DNA from: Salinisphaera sp. Q1T1-3
Lineage (GTDB): Bacteria; Pseudomonadota; Gammaproteobacteria; Nevskiales; Salinisphaeraceae
DNA length: 64,000 bases
NCBI RefSeq assembly: GCF_003602005.1
Contig: NZ_QZWD01000008.1
Location: 1 to 64,000 of the forward strand
Direction: 5' to 3'
The position numbers and the translations under genes are program-made. Each line of letters starts with the position of its first letter. Position 1 is the first letter of the stretch. The notes below the pieces were generated by a model, which did not search any database, was not told the origin of the DNA, and saw nothing but the letters and a program-made list of their open reading frames with translations. Shown here piece by piece: positions 43,171 to 51,251 of the stretch.

Positions 43171-44688
43171 CTACTCGCCGCGCGGGTAGCGCTGGGCCTC
43201 TTCGACCTCGTTGAGATCCATGTGGTTGCGCATGTAGCGCTCGGAAGCATCCTGCAACGGCTGATGGTCCCACGGGTAATAATGCCCGTTGCGCAGCGCT
43301 TCGTAGACGATCAGCCGTTGGGCTTGCGATTCGCGCACATCGGCATCGAAGGCATCCATGTCCCAGCGCTGGCGCATCTTGCCTTCGTATTCGGCCAGTA
43401 CCTCGGCATGGTCCGGATCCGTCGCCAGGTTGTGTTTTTCCTGTGGGTCGGCTTCCAGGTCGAATAGCTGGGGCGGGTCGATCTCGCAGTGGTTGAACTT
43501 CCACTTGCCTTCCCGGATCGTCACCAGCGGCGCGTAGCTCCCCTCGGCGGCGTATTCCATGTACACGGGAGTCTCACGGGTGCCACCGCGGGCCAGCGGC
43601 AGCAGCGATTCGCCATCGGTGTAGGGCGCGATCGACGACAGATCGATCCCGACGATATCGGCCAGCGTGGCGTTGATATCGATCGTGGAGACCGGCGCAT
43701 CGACGTTGCGCGCTTCCAGGCCCGGCGCGGCCAGCATCAACGGCACGCGTGCACTGCCTTCGTACGGGCTCATCTTGAACCACAGGCCCTTCTCACCAAT
43801 CATGTCGCCGTGGTCGGAGCAGACCACGATGATCGTGTTGTCGAGCATGCGGGTGCGCTCGAGTACATCCAGAATCCCGCCGATCTTGTCGTCGATGTAC
43901 GAGATGTTGGCGAAATAGCCCTGTCGTGCGCGGCGTACGTCCTCGGGCTGAATATCGAATTTCGTGTAATCGTTGGCTTCGAAGATGCGCTGCGAATGCG
44001 GATCGAGCGCATCGAACGGCACCGCGCCCTCCGTCGGCTCGAGCTGATCACAGTCTTCGTAGAGATCCCAGAATTTCCGACGCGCCACATAGGGATCGTG
44101 CGGGTGCGTGAAACTCACGCACAGCGCCCACGGGCGTTCGTCGTGGCCGCGCGACAGATCGAACAGCTTCTGTTCGGCATGGAAGGCGACTTCGTCGTCG
44201 TATTCCATCTGGTTGGAAATCTCGGCCACCCCGGCGCCGGTCACCGAGCCCAGATTGTGATACCACCAGTCGATGCGCTCACCGGGCTTGGTGTAGTCCG
44301 GCGTCCAGCCGAAATCGGCGGGATAGACATCGGTGGTCAGCCGGGTCTCGAAACCATGGAGCTGATCGGGGCCGACGAAGTGCATCTTGCCCGACAGGCA
44401 GGTCTCGTAGCCGGCGCGGCGCAGATGATGTGCCCAGGTCGGAATCGACGATGCGAATTCGGCGGCATTGTCGTAGACCCCGGTACGGCTCGGCAGCTGG
44501 CTGGACATGAACGCGGCACGGCCGGGCGCACACAGATAACTGGGCGTATAGGCATTGTTGAAGTTCACCGCGCGGGCAGCGAGCTTCTTCAGATGGGGCG
44601 CATGCAGGAAATCCGCGGGTCCGTTCTCGAACAGTGTGCCGTTGAGCTGATCCGCCATCAGCACAAGCACATTCGGTTTATCAGCCAT
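43171..44688 (-). CDS. betC: Choline-sulfatase
   Basis: 505 residues from the ATG at 44688. Sulfatase fold: metal residues in NVLVLMADQ, and the C-x-P-x-R motif in YLCAPGRAAF, whose Cys (about 54) becomes formylglycine. SGKMHFVGPDQLHGFE, VVCSDHGDMIGEKGLWFKMSPYEGSARVPL and the C-terminal DLNEVEEAQRYPR block are choline-sulfatase specific. It hydrolyses choline-O-sulfate to choline and sulfate in the cytoplasm, feeding glycine-betaine synthesis or choline catabolism. Downstream of the AbrB-like membrane gene on the same strand; no betI, betA or betB is present here. Confidence 0.92.
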   Translation of the reverse strand: MADKPNVLVLMADQLNGTLFENGPADFLHAPHLKKLAARAVNFNNAYTPSYLCAPGRAAFMSSQLPSRTGVYDNAAEFASSIPTWAHHLRRAGYETCLSGKMHFVGPDQLHGFETRLTTDVYPADFGWTPDYTKPGERIDWWYHNLGSVTGAGVAEISNQMEYDDEVAFHAEQKLFDLSRGHDERPWALCVSFTHPHDPYVARRKFWDLYEDCDQLEPTEGAVPFDALDPHSQRIFEANDYTKFDIQPEDVRRARQGYFANISYIDDKIGGILDVLERTRMLDNTIIVVCSDHGDMIGEKGLWFKMSPYEGSARVPLMLAAPGLEARNVDAPVSTIDINATLADIVGIDLSSIAPYTDGESLLPLARGGTRETPVYMEYAAEGSYAPLVTIREGKWKFNHCEIDPPQLFDLEADPQEKHNLATDPDHAEVLAEYEGKMRQRWDMDAFDADVRESQAQRLIVYEALRNGHYYPWDHQPLQDASERYMRNHMDLNEVEEAQRYPRGE

Positions 44689-44797
44689 GTCGTCTCGTCG
44701 TCTTGAGGAAAGAACGCTCCTGATCATGCGTGGATCGACGCCTCTTCCACAAGCCGTGGGAACGCACACCGCGACTGCCCCGCGCCCGGAAGCGCGC

Positions 44798-45907
44798 TCA
44801 AGGCGCGGTGGTATCGACCGCCCCGCCGTAGCCGGCGCGGCGCGTCATCAGCCGCGCCAGTGGCGGCCCGATACACATCACGACCAGAAAGCGCGCCAGC
44901 TGCATCGCCACCACATAGGCAACGTCCACGTGCGTCCCGTTGGCGATGATCGCGATCGAATCCGCGCCGCCCGGGCTGGTGGCCAGATAGGCCGTCAACG
45001 GATCGATACCCGCCAGTTCGACCATGGCCATCGCCAGTCCGCCGCAGGCAGCGACGAGTACCACCAACGAGACGAGCACCGAGGGCAGCGCGCGTACTAC
45101 GTGGCCCAGCGTATCGCGCGTGAAACGCGAGCCGATCGCCCACCCGACGACGATGAAGTTCACTGCCAAAAGCGGCTCGGGCAGCGTGATCGCCAGGCCG
45201 GCGCCGTTCTGTGCCAGCGCGCCGAGGATCATCGCCAGAATCAGACCGCCGGCCGGCACGCGCCAGACTCGCCCGAGTCCGAAGGCCACCGCGATGAGCC
45301 CCAGTGTCGCCGCAAACAGCGTGGGCGTACCACCGCCCAGCCAGGCGATACCGTGCGAGGCGACCGGTGCCTGCCCGACCGAGGCACCGACCACCGAGGC
45401 TAACGTGGCCACGACGACCACGCGCAAATACTGCATGAAGGCCACGAGTCGTTCGTCGGCGCCGTAATCGCCGGCCATCACGGTCATCGCCACCGCGGCC
45501 CCCGGCGCCATGCCCCAGATCGCCGTGGGCCCCGGCAGCAGCTGCCAGCGCGTCAACACCCAACCGATGGACAGACTGATGGCGATTACCGAGAACACGC
45601 CCGCGGCGAACACCGGCCAGTCGCGACCGATCTCAGCCAGAATCGGCCAGGTAATGGTGCGCGCGATCATGACACCGATGACCGCCTGTGCCAGCTGAAA
45701 GACGACCGGCGCAATGGTGACACCACGACCGCTGACCGCCATCCCGATGGCCGCGGCCATGCCGCCCAGCAGAAAACCAGCCGGCAGGCCCGCCGTCTCC
45801 AACAACCCGCCGAGCAGCACGGACGAGACGACCAGCATGGCCCAGCGCATGCCGGCAGCGGCCGCGGACGAATCGCGCCGGCTAGCGCGCACGACGAGCC
45901 GCCGCAT
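44798..45907 (-). CDS. AbrB-family membrane protein (duplicated AbrB domain)
   Basis: 369 residues from the ATG at 45907 (a TTG twelve codons earlier is possible). About ten membrane segments in two homologous halves, with LLGGLLETAGLPAGFLLGGM at the start of the first half and VPAGGLILAMILGALAQNGAGL at the second. Proteins of this kind are annotated as AbrB or putative ammonia monooxygenase, but the fold is a membrane transporter type and the function is unproven. The conserved TSPGGADSIAII stretch near the C-terminus is a family feature. Upstream of betC by 109 nt. Confidence 0.85.
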   Translation of the reverse strand: MRRLVVRASRRDSSAAAAGMRWAMLVVSSVLLGGLLETAGLPAGFLLGGMAAAIGMAVSGRGVTIAPVVFQLAQAVIGVMIARTITWPILAEIGRDWPVFAAGVFSVIAISLSIGWVLTRWQLLPGPTAIWGMAPGAAVAMTVMAGDYGADERLVAFMQYLRVVVVATLASVVGASVGQAPVASHGIAWLGGGTPTLFAATLGLIAVAFGLGRVWRVPAGGLILAMILGALAQNGAGLAITLPEPLLAVNFIVVGWAIGSRFTRDTLGHVVRALPSVLVSLVVLVAACGGLAMAMVELAGIDPLTAYLATSPGGADSIAIIANGTHVDVAYVVAMQLARFLVVMCIGPPLARLMTRRAGYGGAVDTTAP

Positions 45908-46228
45908 CGAACACCGAGCCTGAACACAAGCTCCTGTTTTCAAGAAACTTAGACGACATACAGCTCGTCATGGCAGTAGAGATCGCGACATCCAAGACGC
46001 GATCCTGAACCCCGCGGTGTACTGCGGCAATCGCTCCCGCTTCGGTTCGTCAGCCCTGAAACGCCCCCGGCACGGCAATGACATGCCCATCGATAACGGC
46101 TTACCAACGCGGCCGCCGGCCGACCCCGACCGACAGACGACGCATTGCGCACATTAAAATGCGTTTCCTGCACATCAAGAATCCTCGAATAGCGGCACTC
46201 TGATGGCATGTTTCGTCCAGGCCATTCC
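45908..46228. other. Divergent promoter gap before the carnitine operon
   Basis: No supported gene. It must hold the promoters of the leftward AbrB-like gene and the rightward carnitine operon. The A/T-richer part around 46150-46190 contains related half-sites (GCGCACATTAAAATGCG and CTGCACATC) that may bind a regulator, but I cannot assign one. Confidence 0.45.
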
Positions 46229-47143
46229 ATGAATACCGATGTCATTCTCACCTGTGCCGTGACCGGCGCTGGCGATACGCCGGCCAAGAACGCCCACGTG
46301 CCCGTTTCGCCCGCTGCGATCGCCGCCGACTGCATCGCAGCCGCCCGCGCCGGTGCCGCAATCGCGCACGTGCATGTCCGCGACCCCGAGACCGGCGCCC
46401 ACAGCCACGAGACCGATCATTTCCGCGAGATCGTGGATCGCGTGCGCGATTCGGATACCGATGTGGTGCTCAACTTCACCGCCGGCGGCGGCGGCGATCT
46501 GTTTCCCGAACTGGTCGGCACCAACGGCCCGGATCGCCAGATCCGGGCTGCCGCCGGCTCGGATCTGCAGAGCCCGTCCGAGCGCCACGCCCCGATCGGC
46601 GCCCTGCTGCCGGAAATCTGCACGCTCGACTGCGGCAGTCTCAACTTCGGCGACATGGTCTATCTGAACGCCGCCGACTGGCTGCGCGAACACGCTGCCC
46701 TCGTCCAGGCCGCCGGCGTGAAGCCGGAACTGGAATGCTTCGACCTGGGCCATGTCTGGTTCGCCCGCCAGCTGATCGACGAGGGACTGATCGACGCCGA
46801 CCCGTTGTTTCAGCTGTGCCTGGGGATCCCCTGGGGCGCCGAGGCCGACCCGCAGACCATGCTCGCCATGCGCGACAAGCTGCCGGCGAATGCGCACTGG
46901 GCTGCCTTCGGCATCGGCCGCATGCAGATGCCCATGGTCGCCCAGGCGATGATCGCCGGCGGGCATTGCCGCGTCGGCCTGGAGGACAATCTCTATCTGT
47001 CGAAGGGCATCAAGGCCGATAACACCGGCCTGGTGGACAAGGCGCGTCACGTTATCGAAGCCCTTGGTGGCAATGTCATGAGTCCGCAGGCCACACGCGA
47101 TCATCTGGCCCTGCGCGGTGCCCGCACCGGGAGCGCGGCATGA
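46229..47143 (+). CDS. cdhC: 3-dehydrocarnitine cleavage enzyme (BKACE family)
   Basis: 304 residues from the ATG at 46229; an earlier ATG at 46208 adds seven residues. BKACE/DUF849 TIM barrel: ILTCAVTGAGDTPAKNAHVP at the start, zinc ligands His47 and His49 in AHVHVRDP, VLNFTAGGGGD, and the C-terminal RVGLEDNLYLSKG with the metal Glu. The TGAGDT...HVPVSP form fits the dehydrocarnitine group. With acetyl-CoA it converts 3-dehydrocarnitine into betainyl-CoA and acetoacetate. It overlaps cdhA (ATGA), and a betainyl-CoA thioesterase gene follows, which strongly supports the assignment. Confidence 0.88.
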   Translation: MNTDVILTCAVTGAGDTPAKNAHVPVSPAAIAADCIAAARAGAAIAHVHVRDPETGAHSHETDHFREIVDRVRDSDTDVVLNFTAGGGGDLFPELVGTNGPDRQIRAAAGSDLQSPSERHAPIGALLPEICTLDCGSLNFGDMVYLNAADWLREHAALVQAAGVKPELECFDLGHVWFARQLIDEGLIDADPLFQLCLGIPWGAEADPQTMLAMRDKLPANAHWAAFGIGRMQMPMVAQAMIAGGHCRVGLEDNLYLSKGIKADNTGLVDKARHVIEALGGNVMSPQATRDHLALRGARTGSAA

Positions 47144-48141
47144 ACGCAGCAGTGGACAATCAGGACGACAAGACAACGATCGTGCCGAAGCGCATCGCGA
47201 TCGTCGGCTCGGGCGTGATCGGCTGCGGCTGGGCGGTACGCGCACTGGCTGCCGGTGCTGAAGTCGTCGCCTACGATACCGACGTCGAAACCGCACGGCA
47301 GCGTCTCGCCCGGATGATCGACACCGCCTGGCCGTCGCTCGAAAAACGTGGCCTGGCGGCCAACGCCGATCGCAACAACTGGCGCGTGACCGACGATCTC
47401 GAGGCTGCGGTCGCCGATGCCGATCTGGTGCAGGAAAACGTGCCGGAACGGCTCGAACTCAAGCAGACTGTGCTGTCGGCCATCGACGGCGCGACCGCCC
47501 CGGACACGCTGATCGGCTCGTCCACGTCCGGCATCAAGCCGAGCGAGCTCGCCGCCGGTTGTGGCCATGCGCCCGCCCGCGTCGTGGTTGGGCATCCCTT
47601 CAACCCGGTCTATCTGCTGCCGCTCGTCGAAATCGTCGGCAGCAGTGCCACCACGCCAGCGGTAATCGATCAGGCCGGCGCGCTGTATCGCGGGTTGGGC
47701 ATGCGCCCGCTCGTCGTACAGCGCGAGATCGAGGGCCATATCGCCGATCGCCTCATGGAAGCGCTCTGGCGAGAAGCCCTGCATCTCGTCAACGATGGCG
47801 TCGCGACGACCGAGGAGATCGACGCCGCCGTGGTCTACGGCGCCGGACTGCGCTGGTCGCTGATGGGAACGTGCCTGACGTTCCATCTCGCCGGCGGCGA
47901 GGCCGGCATGCGTCATATGCTCGAACAGTTCGGCCCGGCTCTGAAACTCCCCTGGACGAAACTCGAAGCGCCGGAACTGACCGAGACACTCATCGACCGC
48001 GTTGTCGAAGGCACAGCCCATCAGGCCGCCGGCCGCTCGGTGGCCGAACTCGAAGCACGCCGCGATGCCTTTCTGACCGAGTTACTCTCGGTCGTCGAGA
48101 AATACTGGCCGGAAGCCGAAGGCCTGGCCGACCGGATCTAG
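47140..48141 (+). CDS. cdhA: L-carnitine 3-dehydrogenase
   Basis: 333 residues of the 3-hydroxyacyl-CoA dehydrogenase fold: IAIVGSGVIGCGWAVRALAAG for NAD, VQENVPERLELK, SSTSGIKPSEL, and VVGHPFNPVYLLPLVEIV with the catalytic His. LcdH/CdhA enzymes have this length and these blocks. It oxidises L-carnitine to 3-dehydrocarnitine, the substrate of the overlapping upstream gene. In several bacteria the thioesterase is fused to its C-terminus; here the thioesterase is separate, and a MITE-like element starts one base after its stop codon. Confidence 0.9.
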   Translation: MNAAVDNQDDKTTIVPKRIAIVGSGVIGCGWAVRALAAGAEVVAYDTDVETARQRLARMIDTAWPSLEKRGLAANADRNNWRVTDDLEAAVADADLVQENVPERLELKQTVLSAIDGATAPDTLIGSSTSGIKPSELAAGCGHAPARVVVGHPFNPVYLLPLVEIVGSSATTPAVIDQAGALYRGLGMRPLVVQREIEGHIADRLMEALWREALHLVNDGVATTEEIDAAVVYGAGLRWSLMGTCLTFHLAGGEAGMRHMLEQFGPALKLPWTKLEAPELTETLIDRVVEGTAHQAAGRSVAELEARRDAFLTELLSVVEKYWPEAEGLADRI

Positions 48142-48142
48142 A

Positions 48143-48447
48143 GCCTGTTGATGTTTCGTGCGAGTCCGCGCCAAGTGCGCCCTGAAATTGACGATGGGCG
48201 GCAAGACGAGGCATAGCACGCATAGCGTGTCATTCTGCGCCAGCGTGCTAGAACGCTGGATTGCCGTCGTGTTTTTGATTTGGGGGGCACTTGTCCCTTC
48301 GGGTTGGGCCGCCCATGAAAAATCGACGATGGGCGCCCTGCGGCGTTGCGGGCCTTGATCGTGGCACGCCACGATCGGCGACTCGCGCCTTACCGGACAC
48401 GCTGCGGTCTCTCGACGAAAAGGCGCTCGAACGAAACCTCAACAGGC
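48143..48447. repeat. MITE family A, 305-bp copy inside the carnitine operon
   Basis: Ends GCCTGTTGATGTTTCGTGCG on the left and the reverse complement of GCCTGTTGAGGTTTCGTTCG on the right, about 20 of 22 terminal bases matching. Highly similar along its length to 53415-53732. The left end is preceded by TAGA, so a TA flank is possible; the right flank is CC-CA. It carries no transposase gene. It fills most of the 426-bp gap between cdhA and the thioesterase gene. Confidence 0.85.
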
Positions 48448-48567
48448 CCCAGGACACGTCGTCAACGCCGGATCGCCGCTCACCCACGACCCGGTGGGCC
48501 AGGACAAAGCCTCGAGACCCGCCGCCGAATCATGAGTCGAACGTCTTCAACGCGTCAGGAATCCCCC

Positions 48568-49035
48568 ATGGACGATCTCATTCTGGAAATTCGCGTGGCC
48601 ACGGCCTGGGTCGATTACAACGGCCACATGAACGATGCCGAATATGCGCGCGTGTTCTCGCTGGCCGTCGATGCCTTCTGGGAAGCCATCGGGCTCGATG
48701 AAGCCGCCCGTGACGCGACCGGCGTGACGACCTTCACTCTCGAAGCCCATATCTGCTATCTCGCGGAATGCCTCGAGGGCCAGGCGCTATCGGTCCGGGT
48801 GGCCGTGCTCGATCGGGATGCCAAGCGTTTCCATCTCTTGTTCAGCCTTTACCGGCCCGACGACACGCTTGCGGCGACCGGCGAACAGATGCTCATGGCC
48901 ATTGATCGAACGACCCATCGCGCCACGACATTTCCCGAAACCGTCATGCAGACGGCCGACCGGTATCCGGTACGCGATCCAGCGGACTGGCCTGCGCAGG
49001 TCGGACGGGTGATCGGGATTCGGCGCCAGGCGTAA
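48568..49035 (+). CDS. cdhB: Betainyl-CoA thioesterase (hot-dog fold)
   Basis: 155 residues from the ATG at 48568, with AGGA upstream; the frame runs open through the repeat but nothing before 48568 looks coding. A single 4HBT hot-dog domain: WVDYNGHMNDAEYARVFSLA with the active-site Asp-Asn-His region near residue 17. It should release glycine betaine from betainyl-CoA, the last carnitine-specific step. In other species this domain is fused to, or directly follows, carnitine dehydrogenase. Here it is separated by a MITE-like insert. Confidence 0.85.
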   Translation: MDDLILEIRVATAWVDYNGHMNDAEYARVFSLAVDAFWEAIGLDEAARDATGVTTFTLEAHICYLAECLEGQALSVRVAVLDRDAKRFHLLFSLYRPDDTLAATGEQMLMAIDRTTHRATTFPETVMQTADRYPVRDPADWPAQVGRVIGIRRQA

Positions 49036-49165
49036 ACGCGAGGCGGATGCCCTGTCGACCAATCCGGTCGACAGATTACGCCCTGATTTCGCGTTGCAGC
49101 GCGACACCGAACCCCGAAACAGCGCTTGCGCACGACGACTCGAATGCCGGCATATCAGGACAAGA

Positions 49166-50134
49166 TCACCACCCCTGCGCCCCGCGCCGCAACCACTCGT
49201 GCACGAACGCCAGCTTGGAATGCACGATCGGCGTCAGCACGAACGGATAAAGATCGGCCAGCCCCATGGCGCGATTGACATGGTTGATACCCATGGCCAA
49301 TGCGGCGCCCACGTGGATCAGTCGCGCGGTATCAGTCTCGGCATAGGGATTGAAACGGGCATCCGGCAGATGGGGCGACGTGAGCCCGGCCGCCACGAAG
49401 CTGTCCGTGATATCGGTCAGGTGCAACAGATGCGAGCTGGTCTCGGCCCAGTCCTCGTGCGGATGCGCCGAGGCATAACTGGAGATGAAACGTGTGTGCC
49501 AGTCGGCCGGCGGCCCATTCTGATAATGCCGCTGCAGTGCATCGCCGTAATCGGCGCGCTCGTCGCCGAACATGTCGCGAAACGCGTCGAGGAAATCCTG
49601 GCGCAACGATAGTCGCCACCAGAGCATATGCGAGATTTCATGACGCATGTGGCCGATCATGGTGCGATACGGTTCACCCAGCGCTTCGCGTCGCTCGGTC
49701 CGCACGACGGGATCGGCCTCGGACACACTGATCGTCACGATCCCGTCGCCGTGGCCCATCGGCGCCGGCTGATCGTTGGCTTCGGCGAGCATGTGGAACG
49801 TCGGCCGTGTCCCCGGATCTTCGGGGCGAAACCACTGCCAGCGCCCGAGATTGTCCAACACCCAACGCTTGGCAAGCTCTGTCTCCGCCCAGTCCGGAAT
49901 CGCGTTTTCGAGCGCGGGGTCCGGCGCGAGCGCGGTCATCGCACAGGACCGACAGAACGCGCCCGGCGACGGCGCGATCCAATTGCAGCCTATACGCTCG
50001 CGATTGGCACAGAACGGCGGCGTCGGGATGAACGCTCGCGCCTGCGGGTCATAGGCGACCGGCGTACCCTCGGCCGTCGTGAGATTGTCGAAATACAGGG
50101 GACCGGCGCCGACCGGATTGTCGAAGACATGCAT
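49166..50134 (-). CDS. Zinc-ribbon putative zinc metallopeptidase (PF15887-like)
   Basis: 322 residues from the ATG at 50134. N-terminal zinc ribbon with CANRERIGCNWIA and FCRSC, preceded by HVFDNPVGAGPLYFDN, then a peptidase-like domain with GHMRHEISHMLWW (HExxH). RHYQNGPPADWHTRFISSYASAHPHEDWAETSSH supplies a third ligand. This layout is that of proteins annotated as putative zinc-binding metallopeptidases with an N-terminal zinc ribbon. No signal peptide. The substrate is unknown. Confidence 0.82.
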   Translation of the reverse strand: MHVFDNPVGAGPLYFDNLTTAEGTPVAYDPQARAFIPTPPFCANRERIGCNWIAPSPGAFCRSCAMTALAPDPALENAIPDWAETELAKRWVLDNLGRWQWFRPEDPGTRPTFHMLAEANDQPAPMGHGDGIVTISVSEADPVVRTERREALGEPYRTMIGHMRHEISHMLWWRLSLRQDFLDAFRDMFGDERADYGDALQRHYQNGPPADWHTRFISSYASAHPHEDWAETSSHLLHLTDITDSFVAAGLTSPHLPDARFNPYAETDTARLIHVGAALAMGINHVNRAMGLADLYPFVLTPIVHSKLAFVHEWLRRGAQGW

Positions 50135-50281
50135 GGAACGGCTCGAAAGCGATGTAGATCCAGCAGATGACTGTACGTGTCGCCACGCCCGATATCGACA
50201 CGCATATTCCCGCGGTATCACACATCGGCATCGGAATCGGTGCGTCTTGCGGAAAACAAAGCGGCCCGATCAGGATTCGAT

Positions 50282-51244
50282 CTACGCCGACCTCCGACGC
50301 CGACAGGCCGAGGGCGAGACACCGAACCGCTGTCGGAATGCCCGCGAGAACGCGGTCGCCGACGCAAAACCGGCTGCAATCGCGATCTCGGCGAGCGGCC
50401 GATCGGTGGCCTCGATCAACGCCTGGGCGTGGCCGAGCCGCAGCTCGCGATACCAGGCGCCCGGTGTGGTCTGCAGTGCGGTCTCGAAAAGCCGCTGCAA
50501 CTGACGCGGCGAACGCCCGACTCGTTCGGCGATATCGGCCAGCGACAGCGGTGGCTCCCGATGGGTTTCCATCAGCGCGATCGCACGCACCAGCGCCGGA
50601 TTGTGGACGCCGAGCCGCTTGACGATCGATAACCGCTGCCGCGATGCCGGGTCGCGAAAACGGTCGTGGATGAGCTGTTCGGCCACCGCGTCGGCCAATG
50701 CCGGGCCGAACGCGGTATGCAGTTCGGCCAGCGCCATATCGGTCGCGGCCATACCGCCGGCACAGGAAAAACGCCGCGGCGCGAGTTCATAGAGCGATTC
50801 GACCGCCTCGACCTGCGGAAAGCGCTCACGGAAAGCCGGCAGGCTTTCCCAGTGCAGGGTCACGCGGTGTCCGTTGAGCAGGCCGGCCTCGGCCAGCGCA
50901 TAGCAGCCCGTATCGATCCCGCCGAGCACGGCACCTGCCGTGTCCATCGCGCGCAGATGCTTCTGGGCGGCCTCATCCAGCCCCCGGCCGTCGAGAAACC
51001 CACTACAGACCGCCAATCGGGTCGTGACGGAGACATCGGTCAGCCCGGCATCGGCCAGTATCCGCATATCGTTGGACGCACGCACGGGCGCCCCGGTCGC
51101 ACTGACGAGCTGCCAACGAAACCGGGGCGCCCCGAGTATGCGATTGGCGATACGCAGCGGCTCGGTCGCCGCCACGAACGCCATCATGGAAAAGCCGTCG
51201 ACAAGCAGATACGCCGTGCGTTCGGTCGTCGCGGCATCCGTCAT
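50282..51244 (-). CDS. cdhR: GlxA/CdhR-type AraC regulator with DJ-1 domain
   Basis: 320 residues from the ATG at 51244. N-terminal DJ-1/PfpI (glutaminase-like) domain (AYLLVDGFSMMAFVAATEPLRIANR; GGIDTGCYALAEAGLL with the nucleophile-elbow Cys), C-terminal AraC-type double helix-turn-helix (LADIAERVGRSPRQLQRLF and IAIAAGFASATAFSRAFRQRFG). GATase1-type AraC regulators such as CdhR and GbdR control carnitine and glycine-betaine genes. It is 1.3 kb from cdhB on the opposite strand. Oddly it follows the S46 peptidase gene by 7 nt and may be co-transcribed with it. The symbol is inferred from context. Confidence 0.78.
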   Translation of the reverse strand: MTDAATTERTAYLLVDGFSMMAFVAATEPLRIANRILGAPRFRWQLVSATGAPVRASNDMRILADAGLTDVSVTTRLAVCSGFLDGRGLDEAAQKHLRAMDTAGAVLGGIDTGCYALAEAGLLNGHRVTLHWESLPAFRERFPQVEAVESLYELAPRRFSCAGGMAATDMALAELHTAFGPALADAVAEQLIHDRFRDPASRQRLSIVKRLGVHNPALVRAIALMETHREPPLSLADIAERVGRSPRQLQRLFETALQTTPGAWYRELRLGHAQALIEATDRPLAEIAIAAGFASATAFSRAFRQRFGVSPSACRRRRSA

Positions 51245-51251
51245 CGACGGG

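Noticed and set aside
48158-48701. Short frames inside the MITE elements
   Set aside because: The same peptides recur in each copy of the repeat in several frames, as expected for a non-coding element.
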